DNA from: Flavobacteriaceae bacterium
GTDB taxonomy: Bacteria > Bacteroidota > Bacteroidia > Flavobacteriales > Flavobacteriaceae
Reading direction: 5' to 3'
DNA: 38,676 bases
NCBI GenBank assembly: GCA_027066745.1
Contig: JAMONB010000202.1
Location: forward strand, 1 to 38,676
Both the position numbers and the translations under genes were made by a program. Positions 1-9,984 of the stretch are shown one piece after another. The notes under the pieces are model-generated. The model was not told where the DNA came from, did not search any database, and saw only the letters and a list, made by a program, of their open reading frames with translations. Position 1 is the first letter of the stretch. Every line of letters starts with the position of its first letter.

Positions 1-79
1 TGATTACACTCCCAAATACAAGGTGAAAACAAAAAAACCGAATAATCAAAAAACAAATCAGGCTTTTTTTTATGAATTT

Positions 80-1276
80 TTAAGAAAGTAGTCTACTTCT
101 GAAAGTGCCTAAATAGAATTCAGATTTATACAAAAATAAATACCTTATTATCAATAATAGTAATATTGGTATAATAGCAACATTAAATACTTGAATTTTA
201 AAGCCCCATAAGACTACTGTTAAAGTCAAAAGAATGAGTAGTAGCAAAATGTACTTTTTCACCAAATTTGGGAGTTTCTTTTTTAGTAAAGAAAAAGCTA
301 CAAACAAATTTGGTGCAAAAGCCCAAAGTATATTATAGTTTCCTTTAGTTGTAGAATGGTCGGTTGCAAACCATAATAATAATATAACGACTCCAATTAA
401 ACCTGTAATAAAAAACAGGGTAAAATCTAACCATTTACTACGCCTTTTATTTTTATAGTCTTTAAAAGTAACCCAAAACACCAATAGAGCAACTAATGTA
501 AACACCACTAATGGCGTTAAGAAATTTGATTTAATTTCTTTTGGTGTTGATGTAAATAGCGTTTGTGTCTTTTTAACGGTAGGGATATTATTTATGGTAC
601 TTTCTGCAAAAGCTAAGAAAATATTATCTGGTAAGAATAAATATTCTTGAGTTGTTGCTTTTCTATCTATAACAGAGCCTAAAGCCAAATCAATACCAAA
701 AGTACCCCAAACATGTTTATGTGAATATTGATGAATCAAATCACGTAGCGTATCTTCCTTGTCTTTTGTGAAATTATTATCGAAAATTACATGCTCTCCT
801 AAAACCTTTTGAGTAACTACTTGTAACTTTGTTGCACAGTTATCATAAAAGAAATCATAGATATATGATTTATTTTCTGGCTTTGCATTATTTTCTAAAA
901 AGTCAAAAAATAATTGTTTTTCAGCTGTAGAGAGATTTAATTGTTGCTCTCTAATGGTTCTGTTTTCTTCAATATAATTTCTTAAAAAATAATGGAAAGG
1001 ATAGGTCGCAAGATCATAGGGTAGTCTGCCTTGAGCAAATTTTACGTAAAAATTTGGTGTTTCAAAATTATAAACTCCATAATTGTAGACTTGGTCTAGA
1101 CCTAGAGTTTTATCTTTAACTCTGAAAGCACTGTGACCAAAAGCATCATTCAATTCATTTCCAGGGTCAATGGTTATCACACTTACCTCTGCCATATCAG
1201 ATAGCATTATTTGCTGTGCAAAACTATTTAGTGAGAGTATTAAAAGAATATTAAATATAATTTGTTTCAAAGTCAA
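80..1276 (-). CDS. DUF4105 / Lnb N-terminal periplasmic-domain membrane protein
   Basis: 398-aa ORF with signal peptide; N-terminal GNELNDAFGHSAFRVKD...YDFFYDNCATKL pattern typical of DUF4105; several C-terminal TM segments. Confidence 0.8.
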   Translation of the reverse strand: MTLKQIIFNILLILSLNSFAQQIMLSDMAEVSVITIDPGNELNDAFGHSAFRVKDKTLGLDQVYNYGVYNFETPNFYVKFAQGRLPYDLATYPFHYFLRNYIEENRTIREQQLNLSTAEKQLFFDFLENNAKPENKSYIYDFFYDNCATKLQVVTQKVLGEHVIFDNNFTKDKEDTLRDLIHQYSHKHVWGTFGIDLALGSVIDRKATTQEYLFLPDNIFLAFAESTINNIPTVKKTQTLFTSTPKEIKSNFLTPLVVFTLVALLVFWVTFKDYKNKRRSKWLDFTLFFITGLIGVVILLLWFATDHSTTKGNYNILWAFAPNLFVAFSLLKKKLPNLVKKYILLLLILLTLTVVLWGFKIQVFNVAIIPILLLLIIRYLFLYKSEFYLGTFRSRLLS

Positions 1277-1350
1277 AATTTAATGGTTAATATTTAATTC
1301 TTTTTGATAAAAATTTGTCACACTCAATTTCCTATCCTTTGGAGAGGGTT

Positions 1351-2463
1351 CTATCTAAAATGACTAACATCTACTTTTATTGAAAATACATTAGAAAATA
1401 AAGTGCCACTTGCACCACCAATATTTGTTAAAGCATAATCTATTTGAATACCTTTATAGTTAAAACCCACGCCAAAATTAGGCTCTAGCGATAATGATTT
1501 GTTATTGTCGAAATCTATTTGGTTTTGAAAATTATTAACACCTCCTCTTAAATAAACTAGATTGTTATAATCTAACTGAAAGCCAAAAGCAGGACTAATA
1601 CTCACAAAAGAACTAGAAATAATATCATTTGTTTGAGCAAAACGCATATTTAAATCTAAGGCTGTTAGTAAATTAAAATCTTTTGAAATTTTAAATTTCC
1701 TTGCTATACCCAATTGAGCTTTTGGCTTAGTAATTTCTATTTTTTCTGGAGTTACTGTTGGTATGATTTCATCATCATTATCAGGGTTGCCGTCATTTAA
1801 AATATTTTGATTGAGGTTCTCATATATGGTAGTAATGTCATTTAATTTATCATCATCAAAAGACCAAGCATTAAATGTGGTGGTAATGTCACGAACCATC
1901 AATCCGAATTTCCAATCACCACGTTGAAATTGAAGTCCAGCATCTAAGCCAAAACCAATAGATGAGGCAAAACCTCCTATTTTTCTACGTACAACCTTTG
2001 CATTAACACCAACACTTAAATTTTTTACAATTAATTTTTTTGCATAAGCTACATTTACTGCCCAGTCAGCAGCAGAAAACAGACTGACTCTATCATAATT
2101 TATTTGTCCGTCTTGTATCAATTGCGTGGTGTTTAAAATATCATCAACACCAAAACGCATAATAGAGATTGCCACAGTACTTTCATTAGTAATAGGCTTT
2201 GCAAAACCAATATAATCATAATTGGCTATGCCCTGAAAATATTCAGAATGCATTAATGAGCCTTGATAATCTTCTAAACCTACTAAGCCAGCAGGATTCC
2301 AATAAATAGAATTCACATCATTGCTGAAAGCTGTCACTGCATTACCCATACCAAAAGCAGCTGCATCAACACCAATATTTAAAAACTCATTAGAAAAGCT
2401 TCTTATGGTTTGTGCAACGGATAGTTGCGAGATAATAATGAGAAATAGAAAATATTTTTTCAA
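1351..2463 (-). CDS. PorV/PorQ family outer-membrane protein
   Basis: 370-aa ORF with signal peptide; GVDAAAFGMGNAVTAFSNDVNSIYWNPAGL motif typical of PorV/UPF0164-like beta-barrels. Confidence 0.8.
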   Translation of the reverse strand: MKKYFLFLIIISQLSVAQTIRSFSNEFLNIGVDAAAFGMGNAVTAFSNDVNSIYWNPAGLVGLEDYQGSLMHSEYFQGIANYDYIGFAKPITNESTVAISIMRFGVDDILNTTQLIQDGQINYDRVSLFSAADWAVNVAYAKKLIVKNLSVGVNAKVVRRKIGGFASSIGFGLDAGLQFQRGDWKFGLMVRDITTTFNAWSFDDDKLNDITTIYENLNQNILNDGNPDNDDEIIPTVTPEKIEITKPKAQLGIARKFKISKDFNLLTALDLNMRFAQTNDIISSSFVSISPAFGFQLDYNNLVYLRGGVNNFQNQIDFDNNKSLSLEPNFGVGFNYKGIQIDYALTNIGGASGTLFSNVFSIKVDVSHFR

Positions 2464-2553
2464 GTTGTTTTTTTAGTATTTTACAAATATCTGTATTTAT
2501 AATTTAATACGATATATTTTGATGAGGTTTTGTAACTTGAGGTAGGTTTGATC

Positions 2554-2797
2554 GAAAAGAATTCCTCTAGATTTCCGATTCACCTCTCCTTGGGCGAGGT
2601 CGAAACTGCCTTTTTGCAGTTTTGGGTGAGGTAAACACTAAATTTTGGTTTTTGACCCTAAGGGCAAAGCTTGTGCCTAGCTTGACTGGGTATGAAACCA
2701 GAGAAACGCCCCTGTGGCTTGTCACACCTTCATGTAGCCATTTCGGCGGACGAAGGCCTCGGGGATAGTTGTTTCAAGAAATTTTTTATTTTGAAAA
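2554..2797. repeat. Modular intergenic repeat, copy A
   Basis: Shares GAAAAGAATTCCT, TTTCCGATTCACCTC...GGTGAGGTAAA, CAAAGCTTGTGCC, GTCAC.CCTTCATGTAGCCATTTCGGCGGA and GGGATAGTTG.TTTCAAGAAATTTTTTATTT blocks with 21077-21290. Confidence 0.85.
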
Positions 2798-2833
2798 CTA
2801 ATTTTTACATTTGAATACATATAAAATATAAAT

Positions 2834-3283
2834 ATGGCAAAATATCATTTAGCACAGGTCAATATTGCTTTGGCAAAAGAAGAAATGGATAAAAAACTAA
2901 TGGAAGGTTTTGTTTCTCGTTTAGATGAAATTAATGAAAAGGCAGATGATGCAAAAGGTTTTGTTTGGCGTTTACAGACTGAAGATGGAGATTCGACAGC
3001 AATAAGAGTTTTTGACAAACCTTTACTTTTGGTCAATATGAGTGTATGGGAAAGTATAGATACGCTTAAGGATTTTGTTTATGCTTCTGCACATGTTGAA
3101 TTAATTAGAGATAGACAAGCTTGGTTTCATAAAGTAGTTGAAGCACATCAAGCTTTATGGTGGATACCTGCTGGACATATTCCAACAACTAAAGAGGCTA
3201 AAGAAAAATTAGAATACATTCAAAAACACAGATCAACAGTTGAAGCTTTCCATTTTGGAAAGCCTTTTTCTATGCCTGAATAA
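2834..3283 (+). CDS. DUF3291 domain-containing protein
   Basis: 149-aa ORF MAKYHLAQVNIALAKE...GFVWRLQTEDGDSTAIRVFDKP...SVWESIDTLKDFVY...WWIPAGHIPT, a DUF3291 signature. Confidence 0.85.
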   Translation: MAKYHLAQVNIALAKEEMDKKLMEGFVSRLDEINEKADDAKGFVWRLQTEDGDSTAIRVFDKPLLLVNMSVWESIDTLKDFVYASAHVELIRDRQAWFHKVVEAHQALWWIPAGHIPTTKEAKEKLEYIQKHRSTVEAFHFGKPFSMPE

Positions 3284-3295
3284 TTCGGGCTAAAC

Positions 3296-4261
3296 CTATT
3301 TTTGATGTGTTATAAATTTTAGAATTCTATGTTCACACCACGTATTTTGTTTGGAGTTAAGAGATGATCCGAAACCTACATGACCTCCATATTTTGTTGC
3401 TTCAAGAAAGAAGGATGTATTAGCTTTAGCTTCTTCAAAAGGATAGGAATCTGCACTAAAAAAAGGATCATCTAAAGAAGTAATCAATAATGTTGGAGTT
3501 TTAATATTTGGCAAATACTGCTTGCAACTTGATGTAGCATAATAATCATCTGCATCTTTAAACCCATGAGCTGGTGCTGTATAAAAATTATCAAAATCTT
3601 TGAAGTTTTTGATCGCTAGAATTACTTCTTTAGTGATAAAAGAATTAGGAAATTTTTCTAATTTTTCAAATGATTTCTTTTTTAATGTCTTTAAAAACCG
3701 ATTTAGATACAACCAATTGCTCAGTAGCTCCATTTGTTCAGAGGAATCTTTTAAAGAACAGGGGACAGAAACTCCAACAGCCGATTTTATTTTAGGAGAT
3801 ACTTTATCCTCACCCATATATTTTAAGGTCAAATTCCCGCCAAGACTATAACCAACTATATGTACTTCATTATAGTTATATTGATTGGAAACATGTTTTA
3901 TAACAGCCTCTAAATCTTCAGTTTTACCGCTATGGTATGAGCTTAATAATCTGTTTTGCTCACCGCTACAACCTCTTAAGTTTATAGCAATAACATCAAA
4001 ATGGTGTTGATTAAGCACTTGGGTCAGTGATAAGATGTATGAAGACTCAGAACTACCTTCTAACCCATGAATTGCAATAACAAGTTTTTCGGAATTTACA
4101 GAAGAAACATCTAAATCAATAAAATCACCATCAGCCAATTCTAAGCGTTCTCTTTTAAAGTTATTGTCAACTTCATGAAACAGAGCTCTGTAACTGGTGT
4201 TGAAATGACAATTTTTAAATAAAAATGAAGGTTGATAAGTTGAATTTTTAAGTACAGGCAT
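3296..4261 (-). CDS. YheT-like alpha/beta hydrolase
   Basis: 321-aa ORF; AIHGLEGSSES...VIAINLRGCSGE...VGYSLGGNLTLKYMGE (nucleophile elbow GYSLGG) and C-terminal GGHVGF. Confidence 0.85.
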   Translation of the reverse strand: MPVLKNSTYQPSFLFKNCHFNTSYRALFHEVDNNFKRERLELADGDFIDLDVSSVNSEKLVIAIHGLEGSSESSYILSLTQVLNQHHFDVIAINLRGCSGEQNRLLSSYHSGKTEDLEAVIKHVSNQYNYNEVHIVGYSLGGNLTLKYMGEDKVSPKIKSAVGVSVPCSLKDSSEQMELLSNWLYLNRFLKTLKKKSFEKLEKFPNSFITKEVILAIKNFKDFDNFYTAPAHGFKDADDYYATSSCKQYLPNIKTPTLLITSLDDPFFSADSYPFEEAKANTSFFLEATKYGGHVGFGSSLNSKQNTWCEHRILKFITHQK

Positions 4262-4395
4262 ATTTCAGTATTCAATATTCAGTTGGCAGTATTCAGTCAT
4301 ATCCTTCAAATTTATGTTGTTTAATTGAAATTTATATTTTGGTTATTATTTTTATGTTCAGACTAAATAAATAATTATTTACTAAACTTACCTAA

Positions 4396-5151
4396 CTAAT
4401 GTAATGATAGTTTATTGAAATATTCTTTTAAAATTTCTAATGCATAATGGCTGGCTATTTCTTTAGCAAATTTAGGAAAGTCAATATGTGCATTGTCATT
4501 TGCCTTGTCAGAAATAATACGAAGTATTGAAAAAGGGATGTTATATTCAAAACAGACTTGAGCAACAGCAGCACCTTCCATTTCTACACAAGAAATTGTA
4601 GGTAATTCATGAGTCAATTTATTGGCAATATGATTTTCAGAAATAAACTGATCGGCACTTGCAATATCACTTAATATTACTTTAGGGTGCTTAATTCCAA
4701 AGGATTGAGCAATTTTAGCATCTATTTTTTTAGGGTATGAATTTATAAAGACTTGTGTGGCTTTGTATAGGTTGTCTCGATGAAGTGTAGATGTTTCAAA
4801 ATAGGTTTTACCAAGTAAAGGCACTTCAAATTTTTGATATAGCGGACTAGCATCCATATCATGTTGATATAGGTTTTTTCCAATAACAATATCACCTATA
4901 TTTAAATCACTTGAGACAGCACCTGCAACTCCTGTGAAAATAATTTCGTCAATAGTATAATCATTAATAAGTTGTGTTACAGTAGTGGCTGAAGCAACTT
5001 TTCCCCAACGTGAAAATACTAAGACAACTTCAGTATTAAAAAGCTTTCCTTTATAATACTTACGCATTCCTTTAATAATAGTTGTTGACTCTTGTAGATT
5101 TTCTATTAAAGTTTGCATTTCTTCTTGCATGGCACTAATAATCCCTATCAT
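4396..5151 (-). CDS. mtnN: 5'-methylthioadenosine/S-adenosylhomocysteine nucleosidase
   Basis: MIGIISAMQEEMQTLIE...FTGVAGAV...DIVIGKNLYQHDMDASP...VEMEGAAVAQVC...RIISDKAN motifs. Confidence 0.9.
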   Translation of the reverse strand: MIGIISAMQEEMQTLIENLQESTTIIKGMRKYYKGKLFNTEVVLVFSRWGKVASATTVTQLINDYTIDEIIFTGVAGAVSSDLNIGDIVIGKNLYQHDMDASPLYQKFEVPLLGKTYFETSTLHRDNLYKATQVFINSYPKKIDAKIAQSFGIKHPKVILSDIASADQFISENHIANKLTHELPTISCVEMEGAAVAQVCFEYNIPFSILRIISDKANDNAHIDFPKFAKEIASHYALEILKEYFNKLSLH

Positions 5152-5189
5152 GTTTTATGTTGTTGCTATTTTTTATTTTCGCCTACTGT

Positions 5190-5852
5190 CTACCTAACAA
5201 TAACGCCGTCTTTCATTTCTAATTTCCGATCAGCCATGTCTGCCAGTTCCGTATTGTGAGTCACAATTACAAAAGTTTGATTGAATTCATCTCTTAATTT
5301 GAAAAATAATTCATGTAAGTTTTTTGCAGAAGTAGTGTCTAAATTTCCACTTGGTTCATCAGCAAATATAACTTTAGGTTTATTGATTAAAGCTCTGGCA
5401 ACTGCGACACGTTGTTGTTCTCCTCCAGAAAGCTCGTTAGGTTTGTGTTTGGTTCTGTCAGATAAACCTAAAAAAGCTAATATTTTTTCAGCTTCTAATT
5501 CAACCTCTTTTTTTGGCTTGTTAGCAATAAAAGCAGGAATACATACGTTTTCTAAAGCGGTAAATTCAGGTAATAATTGATGGAATTGAAATATAAAACC
5601 AATATGCTTATTTCTGAATTTAGACAAAGCTTTGTCATTAAGTTGTAATACGTTTTGTTGTTGTACGTTTAAGGTAGCATCATTAGTGTTACTAGGCTTG
5701 TCTAAAGTACCTAGAATTTGTAGTAAAGTGGTTTTTCCAGCCCCTGAAGGTCCTACAATGGCCACAACTTCACCTTGTTTTATATGTAAATCTACACCTT
5801 TTAGGACTTCTAAATCTCCGTAATATTTATGTAAGTTTTTTGCAATAATCAT
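5190..5852 (-). CDS. lolD: LolD-type ABC transporter ATP-binding protein
   Basis: Walker [10 protein letters not shown], signature [15 protein letters not shown], Walker [13 protein letters not shown]. Confidence 0.85.
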   Translation of the reverse strand: MIIAKNLHKYYGDLEVLKGVDLHIKQGEVVAIVGPSGAGKTTLLQILGTLDKPSNTNDATLNVQQQNVLQLNDKALSKFRNKHIGFIFQFHQLLPEFTALENVCIPAFIANKPKKEVELEAEKILAFLGLSDRTKHKPNELSGGEQQRVAVARALINKPKVIFADEPSGNLDTTSAKNLHELFFKLRDEFNQTFVIVTHNTELADMADRKLEMKDGVIVR

Positions 5853-5904
5853 AGTCTAAAATAATTGTGTGAATTTACATAATTATCTTTTAACTGAAAA
5901 TAAT

Positions 5905-6061
5905 ACCAATTTAAATATTTGATGTCGTAAAATAAAACAGCTATTATTTTTTGCAAGATTGAGACAAAATATTTTAGCCTAGCCATAGTTACGGTACACT
6001 ATTTTAACGATAATATTGTGAAAAGAAACTGTTTTATACGGCATTATATGTTTAAATTGGT
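5905..6061. mobile_element. MITE-like element with about 35-nt imperfect terminal inverted repeats
   Basis: Left arm ACCAATTTAAATATTTGATGTCGTAAAATAAAACAG (5905-5940) is largely the reverse complement of right arm CTGTTTTATACGGCATTATATGTTTAAATTGGT (6029-6061); no coding content. Confidence 0.65.
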
Positions 6062-6181
6062 GTAATTCCTTTAGGCTTTGTTTCTGAAGTTCTAATTTTA
6101 CCTCTACGAAGGGAAAGAGAAAATTTTTTAAAGTTTTGAGTGTGATAAAATAATAGAATTTCGTTTCATGAAACTTTCTAT

Positions 6182-8608
6182 TTACAACCAAGTTTTAATT
6201 TTATTGTAATCTAGGTAATAAATGAATTTAATAGAAAAATTGTTTGTTATTGATTCTTTAAAAAGATTATCTAAGTTTTTATTGAAGCTTAAGTGTGATA
6301 AGTCATCTTTCTTGAAAACGGCATTTCTATAAAAAGCCACCAATTGACTTCCTGGAGCAAACTCCCATGAATAGCTCAAGTCTAAATTCCAGATATTATA
6401 ATTAATGTCGTGATTACCTGTATATGAATGATTATCTAGTGTGCCTTGACTATTCAAGTCAAAAAAGTTGGTGCTGTATTGTACAGGAGACCAATAATGC
6501 CTAAATGATAATGATAGAGCAGATTTTATGGTAAAACTTAACTTGCCAGATAAAGAATTGGTAATTGTTTTGACTGCTCTATTTCCGAAAATAATAGCAT
6601 CTGTATCTAATTTTTTAACCCATCCTTTCTCGTTGTTTAATTTTGAATACTCAAATCTATAAATTAACTGAAATTTATCAGTAAACTGAAAACGAGGGGA
6701 AACCCTTAGGTAAACATAATTTTCATTTGAATTTGCTCTTTTTCCAGCAATGGTACGAATGTCAATAGCGAATTTTTTTCTGTAGTCTGTAGAAAGCCAT
6801 GCAGTTCCTTCAAAAACTCCTTTTTGTGTAAAAAAACGCCCAGTTACTCTTGGTTTAAAATAATCGAATTGATTACCAATATTTGTTTTTATTTCTCCTC
6901 CAAATGCAAATCTGTTTTTTGTCATTAAAAATGCATTAAGTTCAAATTCATTACCTAAATATTCATTATTGCTATTTAAATACTCGAGTTCTCCAAATAA
7001 GTTTACTCTAATTCTATTAAATTTTTTAGTGGGTTTGAAAATTTGATAAGATGCATTAGCAAAATAATTAGCATGATTATTTCTACGTTGAAAACCTAAA
7101 TCTTTAATATCATAGTTGTCATCATTTCTAAAGTGGGCAATGCTGTATTGAAAATTTCCAAATATTTTTGATAAATGTATATAACCAGAATATCCATCAG
7201 TGGTTGTTCCATCTTCTCTTACATTACTCATTTTTAAATTACCCCTAACTTTGTATTTATTCTTTTTATCAGATATATCAAATATTAAACCTGTAACATT
7301 GGCATCTCTAAAATTTCCATTTCTGGTAACATTGGTATTGATAAGACTTATAGATGAATTTTTATTGAATTGTTGATCTACCACCAATACATTGTAGTTT
7401 GCTAAGGGTTCAGTAACCTCTTTTCGAGTATAGATTGAATCTTTACCCGTAATTGTACTTTTAGTACCTGTAATTGTAGCATAAGTTTTTTCTGTAATGG
7501 CATTAAAAAAACCTATGCCTAATCCTTTTTTTGTTCTGCCTGATACTTTTACGGCATTGAGCATGTTTACTTTGCTAGGGTTTTCAATAACTTCTTCACC
7601 ATCAGTTAAATTACCTTTAACAGATCTACTTCCAACAGGCCTATTACCTATTCTACGTGAATAAAATAAATGCCCTTTGTTGAAAAGTTCAGTTCCTTCA
7701 GTAAAAAAAGCACGTTGTTCATCGTAACGTTGCTCAAATGGTCCAAGATTTAAAACTAAGTTGTCAAATGCTGTCTGTCCAAAATCAGGAATTAATGTGG
7801 CATCTAAGGTAAAGCTCTCGCTTATTCCATATTTGATATCTAACCCAATGCTTTTGTCAAAAATAGAATTCCTACCTGCTACAGAATATGATGCTGATGC
7901 ATAAGGTGAAAAACTAAGGCGAACAGGAGGTTTGATGTTTTTAAGCCCAGTTAGTATTCCAGCGTATTGCGTGTAATTCCCTATTTCTGGATTGATATAA
8001 TTCCATGAATAGAATTCGTTTAAATAATTAATTTTTCTATAAAAATTTATACCCCAAGTTTCAACATTGGTAGAAAATCTTAAGGCTGAATAAGGTATTT
8101 TAACTTCTATAACCCATCCGTTATCATTAAATTTTATCTTGCTATACCAAACAGCACTCCATTTATAGTCTTCTCTACCAGAGGATACTTTTGCATCAGC
8201 CTGAACACCAGTGCTTAATATGAAAAATTCCGTATCATTTTGCCCATCATTATTCGGATTGAGACTAATCAGAAAAAAATCTACAATTCCAATTTTATCT
8301 CTTTCAGCAAATTGTTTAGGTATTTTATTAGGAGTGTCATCATAGAGTGTAGCTCCAAAATAAATAGCTTCATCATCATAAGCTACTTTTACTGTTGTTT
8401 TTTTATTATCTAGTTCTGGTCCACCACTTTCAGGCTCATACAAGAAGAAATCTTTTGCCGTGTTGGTGTTTTGCCAAAAATCTTCATCAAGAACACCGTC
8501 AATTATTGGTGCTTTATCAATTTTTAAAGCTTTAATTTCTTTTGGTGTTTGTTGAGAGAAAAGTATTGTATTTATAAAGAGTAAGAAAAGTAATGAAAAA
8601 TACTTCAT
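6182..8608 (-). CDS. DUF5916 outer-membrane protein with N-terminal CBM9-like domain
   Basis: 808-aa ORF with signal peptide; IDGVLDEDFWQNTNTAKDFFLYEPESGGPELDNKKTTVKVAYDDEAIYFGATLYD and C-terminal beta-barrel-like strands. Confidence 0.85.
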   Translation of the reverse strand: MKYFSLLFLLFINTILFSQQTPKEIKALKIDKAPIIDGVLDEDFWQNTNTAKDFFLYEPESGGPELDNKKTTVKVAYDDEAIYFGATLYDDTPNKIPKQFAERDKIGIVDFFLISLNPNNDGQNDTEFFILSTGVQADAKVSSGREDYKWSAVWYSKIKFNDNGWVIEVKIPYSALRFSTNVETWGINFYRKINYLNEFYSWNYINPEIGNYTQYAGILTGLKNIKPPVRLSFSPYASASYSVAGRNSIFDKSIGLDIKYGISESFTLDATLIPDFGQTAFDNLVLNLGPFEQRYDEQRAFFTEGTELFNKGHLFYSRRIGNRPVGSRSVKGNLTDGEEVIENPSKVNMLNAVKVSGRTKKGLGIGFFNAITEKTYATITGTKSTITGKDSIYTRKEVTEPLANYNVLVVDQQFNKNSSISLINTNVTRNGNFRDANVTGLIFDISDKKNKYKVRGNLKMSNVREDGTTTDGYSGYIHLSKIFGNFQYSIAHFRNDDNYDIKDLGFQRRNNHANYFANASYQIFKPTKKFNRIRVNLFGELEYLNSNNEYLGNEFELNAFLMTKNRFAFGGEIKTNIGNQFDYFKPRVTGRFFTQKGVFEGTAWLSTDYRKKFAIDIRTIAGKRANSNENYVYLRVSPRFQFTDKFQLIYRFEYSKLNNEKGWVKKLDTDAIIFGNRAVKTITNSLSGKLSFTIKSALSLSFRHYWSPVQYSTNFFDLNSQGTLDNHSYTGNHDINYNIWNLDLSYSWEFAPGSQLVAFYRNAVFKKDDLSHLSFNKNLDNLFKESITNNFSIKFIYYLDYNKIKTWL

Positions 8609-8753
8609 TTATATATGGGTTAGTGTGTAGCTATTTAATTGTACGAAAGTAAAGTATTTAATTGAAAATTGATAAATATCAAAGAATATTAACATTTCTA
8701 AAATTTAATGTGAAGTTTATTTAAAAAGGAGTTCAGATTGTCAACTAGTTTGT

Positions 8754-8761
8754 TATTTTTG
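8754..8761 (+). promoter_or_regulatory. Candidate Bacteroidota -7 box (TATTTTTG) upstream of sucC
   Basis: Matches TAnnTTTG 27 bp before the ATG; no clear -33 element seen. Confidence 0.4.
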
Positions 8762-8788
8762 TAGCATATATTTTCAAATTTATCAAGA

Positions 8789-9982
8789 ATGAACTTACAC
8801 GAATATCAAGGAAAAGAAATATTAAATAGTTTTGGAGTTAGAATTCAAAGAGGTAGAATAGCACATAGCCATAAAGAAGCTGTAGATGTTGCAAAACAAT
8901 TAGCGATAGAAACTGGTACGGGTTGGTGGGTAATTAAAGCTCAAGTACATGCTGGAGGTCGCGGTAAAGGAGGTGGTGTTAAGCTAGCAAAAAACTTAGG
9001 TGAAGTTGAGTCTATTTCTCAAAGTATTATTGGGATGATGTTGAAAACACCTCAAACACCACCAGAAGGAAAAAAAGTACATCAAGTTTTAATTGCCGAA
9101 GATGTTTATTATCCAGGAGATAATGAGCCTGAAGAATATTACATGTCTGTTTTATTGAATAGAGCCACAGGTAAAAATATGATTATGTATTCTACTGAAG
9201 GAGGGATGGATATTGAAACAGTTGCAGAAGAAACTCCACATTTAATATATACTGAAGAAATTGATCCTGCTGTAGGGTTGTTAGGTTTTCAGGCACGTAA
9301 AATTGCATTCAATTTAGGCTTGTCTGGAGGTGCATTGAAAGAAATGATAAAATTTGTTTCTGCTCTATATACAGCATTTGTAAAATCTGATTCAACTATG
9401 TTTGAAATCAATCCAGTATTAAAAACCTCTGATGACAAAATTTTAGCAGTTGACGCTAAAGTATCTATAGATGATAATGCATTGTATAGACATAAAGATT
9501 ATGCAGAAATGCGTGATTTACGTGAAGAGAACCCTATTGAGGTTGAGGCTAGAGCTGCTGGATTAAATTATGTCGATCTTGATGGAAATGTAGGCTGTAT
9601 GGTGAATGGAGCAGGATTAGCAATGGCTACAATGGATTTGATTAAGCAAGCGGGTGGTGAACCTGCTAACTTTTTAGATGTTGGAGGTACTGCTGATGCA
9701 AAAAGAGTGGAGATGGCATTTAGAATTATCTTAAAAGATAAGAATGTGAAAGCGATTCTAGTAAATATCTTTGGTGGTATTGTACGTTGTGATAGAGTTG
9801 CTCAAGGAGTTGTAGATGCTTATACTAATATGGGAGATGCAATCAATGTACCAATTATTGTACGTTTACAAGGTACCAATGCTAAAGAGGCTAAAGAATT
9901 GATAGACAATAGTGGTATGGAAATTATTTCTGCTACAGAATTTAAAGAAGCTGCCGATAAAGTACAGGAAGTATTGGCTTAA
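8789..9982 (+). CDS. sucC: Succinyl-CoA ligase (ADP-forming) beta subunit
   Basis: MNLHEYQGKEIL...IKAQVHAGGRGKGGGVKLA...FEINPVLKT...NFLDVGGTADA...NIFGGIVRCD. Confidence 0.95.
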   Translation: MNLHEYQGKEILNSFGVRIQRGRIAHSHKEAVDVAKQLAIETGTGWWVIKAQVHAGGRGKGGGVKLAKNLGEVESISQSIIGMMLKTPQTPPEGKKVHQVLIAEDVYYPGDNEPEEYYMSVLLNRATGKNMIMYSTEGGMDIETVAEETPHLIYTEEIDPAVGLLGFQARKIAFNLGLSGGALKEMIKFVSALYTAFVKSDSTMFEINPVLKTSDDKILAVDAKVSIDDNALYRHKDYAEMRDLREENPIEVEARAAGLNYVDLDGNVGCMVNGAGLAMATMDLIKQAGGEPANFLDVGGTADAKRVEMAFRIILKDKNVKAILVNIFGGIVRCDRVAQGVVDAYTNMGDAINVPIIVRLQGTNAKEAKELIDNSGMEIISATEFKEAADKVQEVLA

Positions 9983-9984
9983 TC

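Noticed and set aside
2554-2797. CRISPR-array interpretation of the repeats
   Set aside because: Repeats are not regularly spaced, there are no uniform spacers and no cas genes are present.
2845-3036. Antisense 63-aa ORF opposite the DUF3291 gene
   Set aside because: Lies wholly inside a well-supported CDS on the other strand; composition mirrors sense codon bias.
5281-5823. Two plus-strand ORFs opposite lolD
   Set aside because: Antisense shadows of a strongly supported ABC ATPase.
4396-5852. mtnN-lolD as a novel functional operon
   Set aside because: Both are ordinary housekeeping genes; adjacency alone gives no evidence of a new system.
5979-6191. 70-aa minus-strand ORF
   Set aside because: Overlaps the MITE-like inverted-repeat element and repeat tag; no protein-like features.
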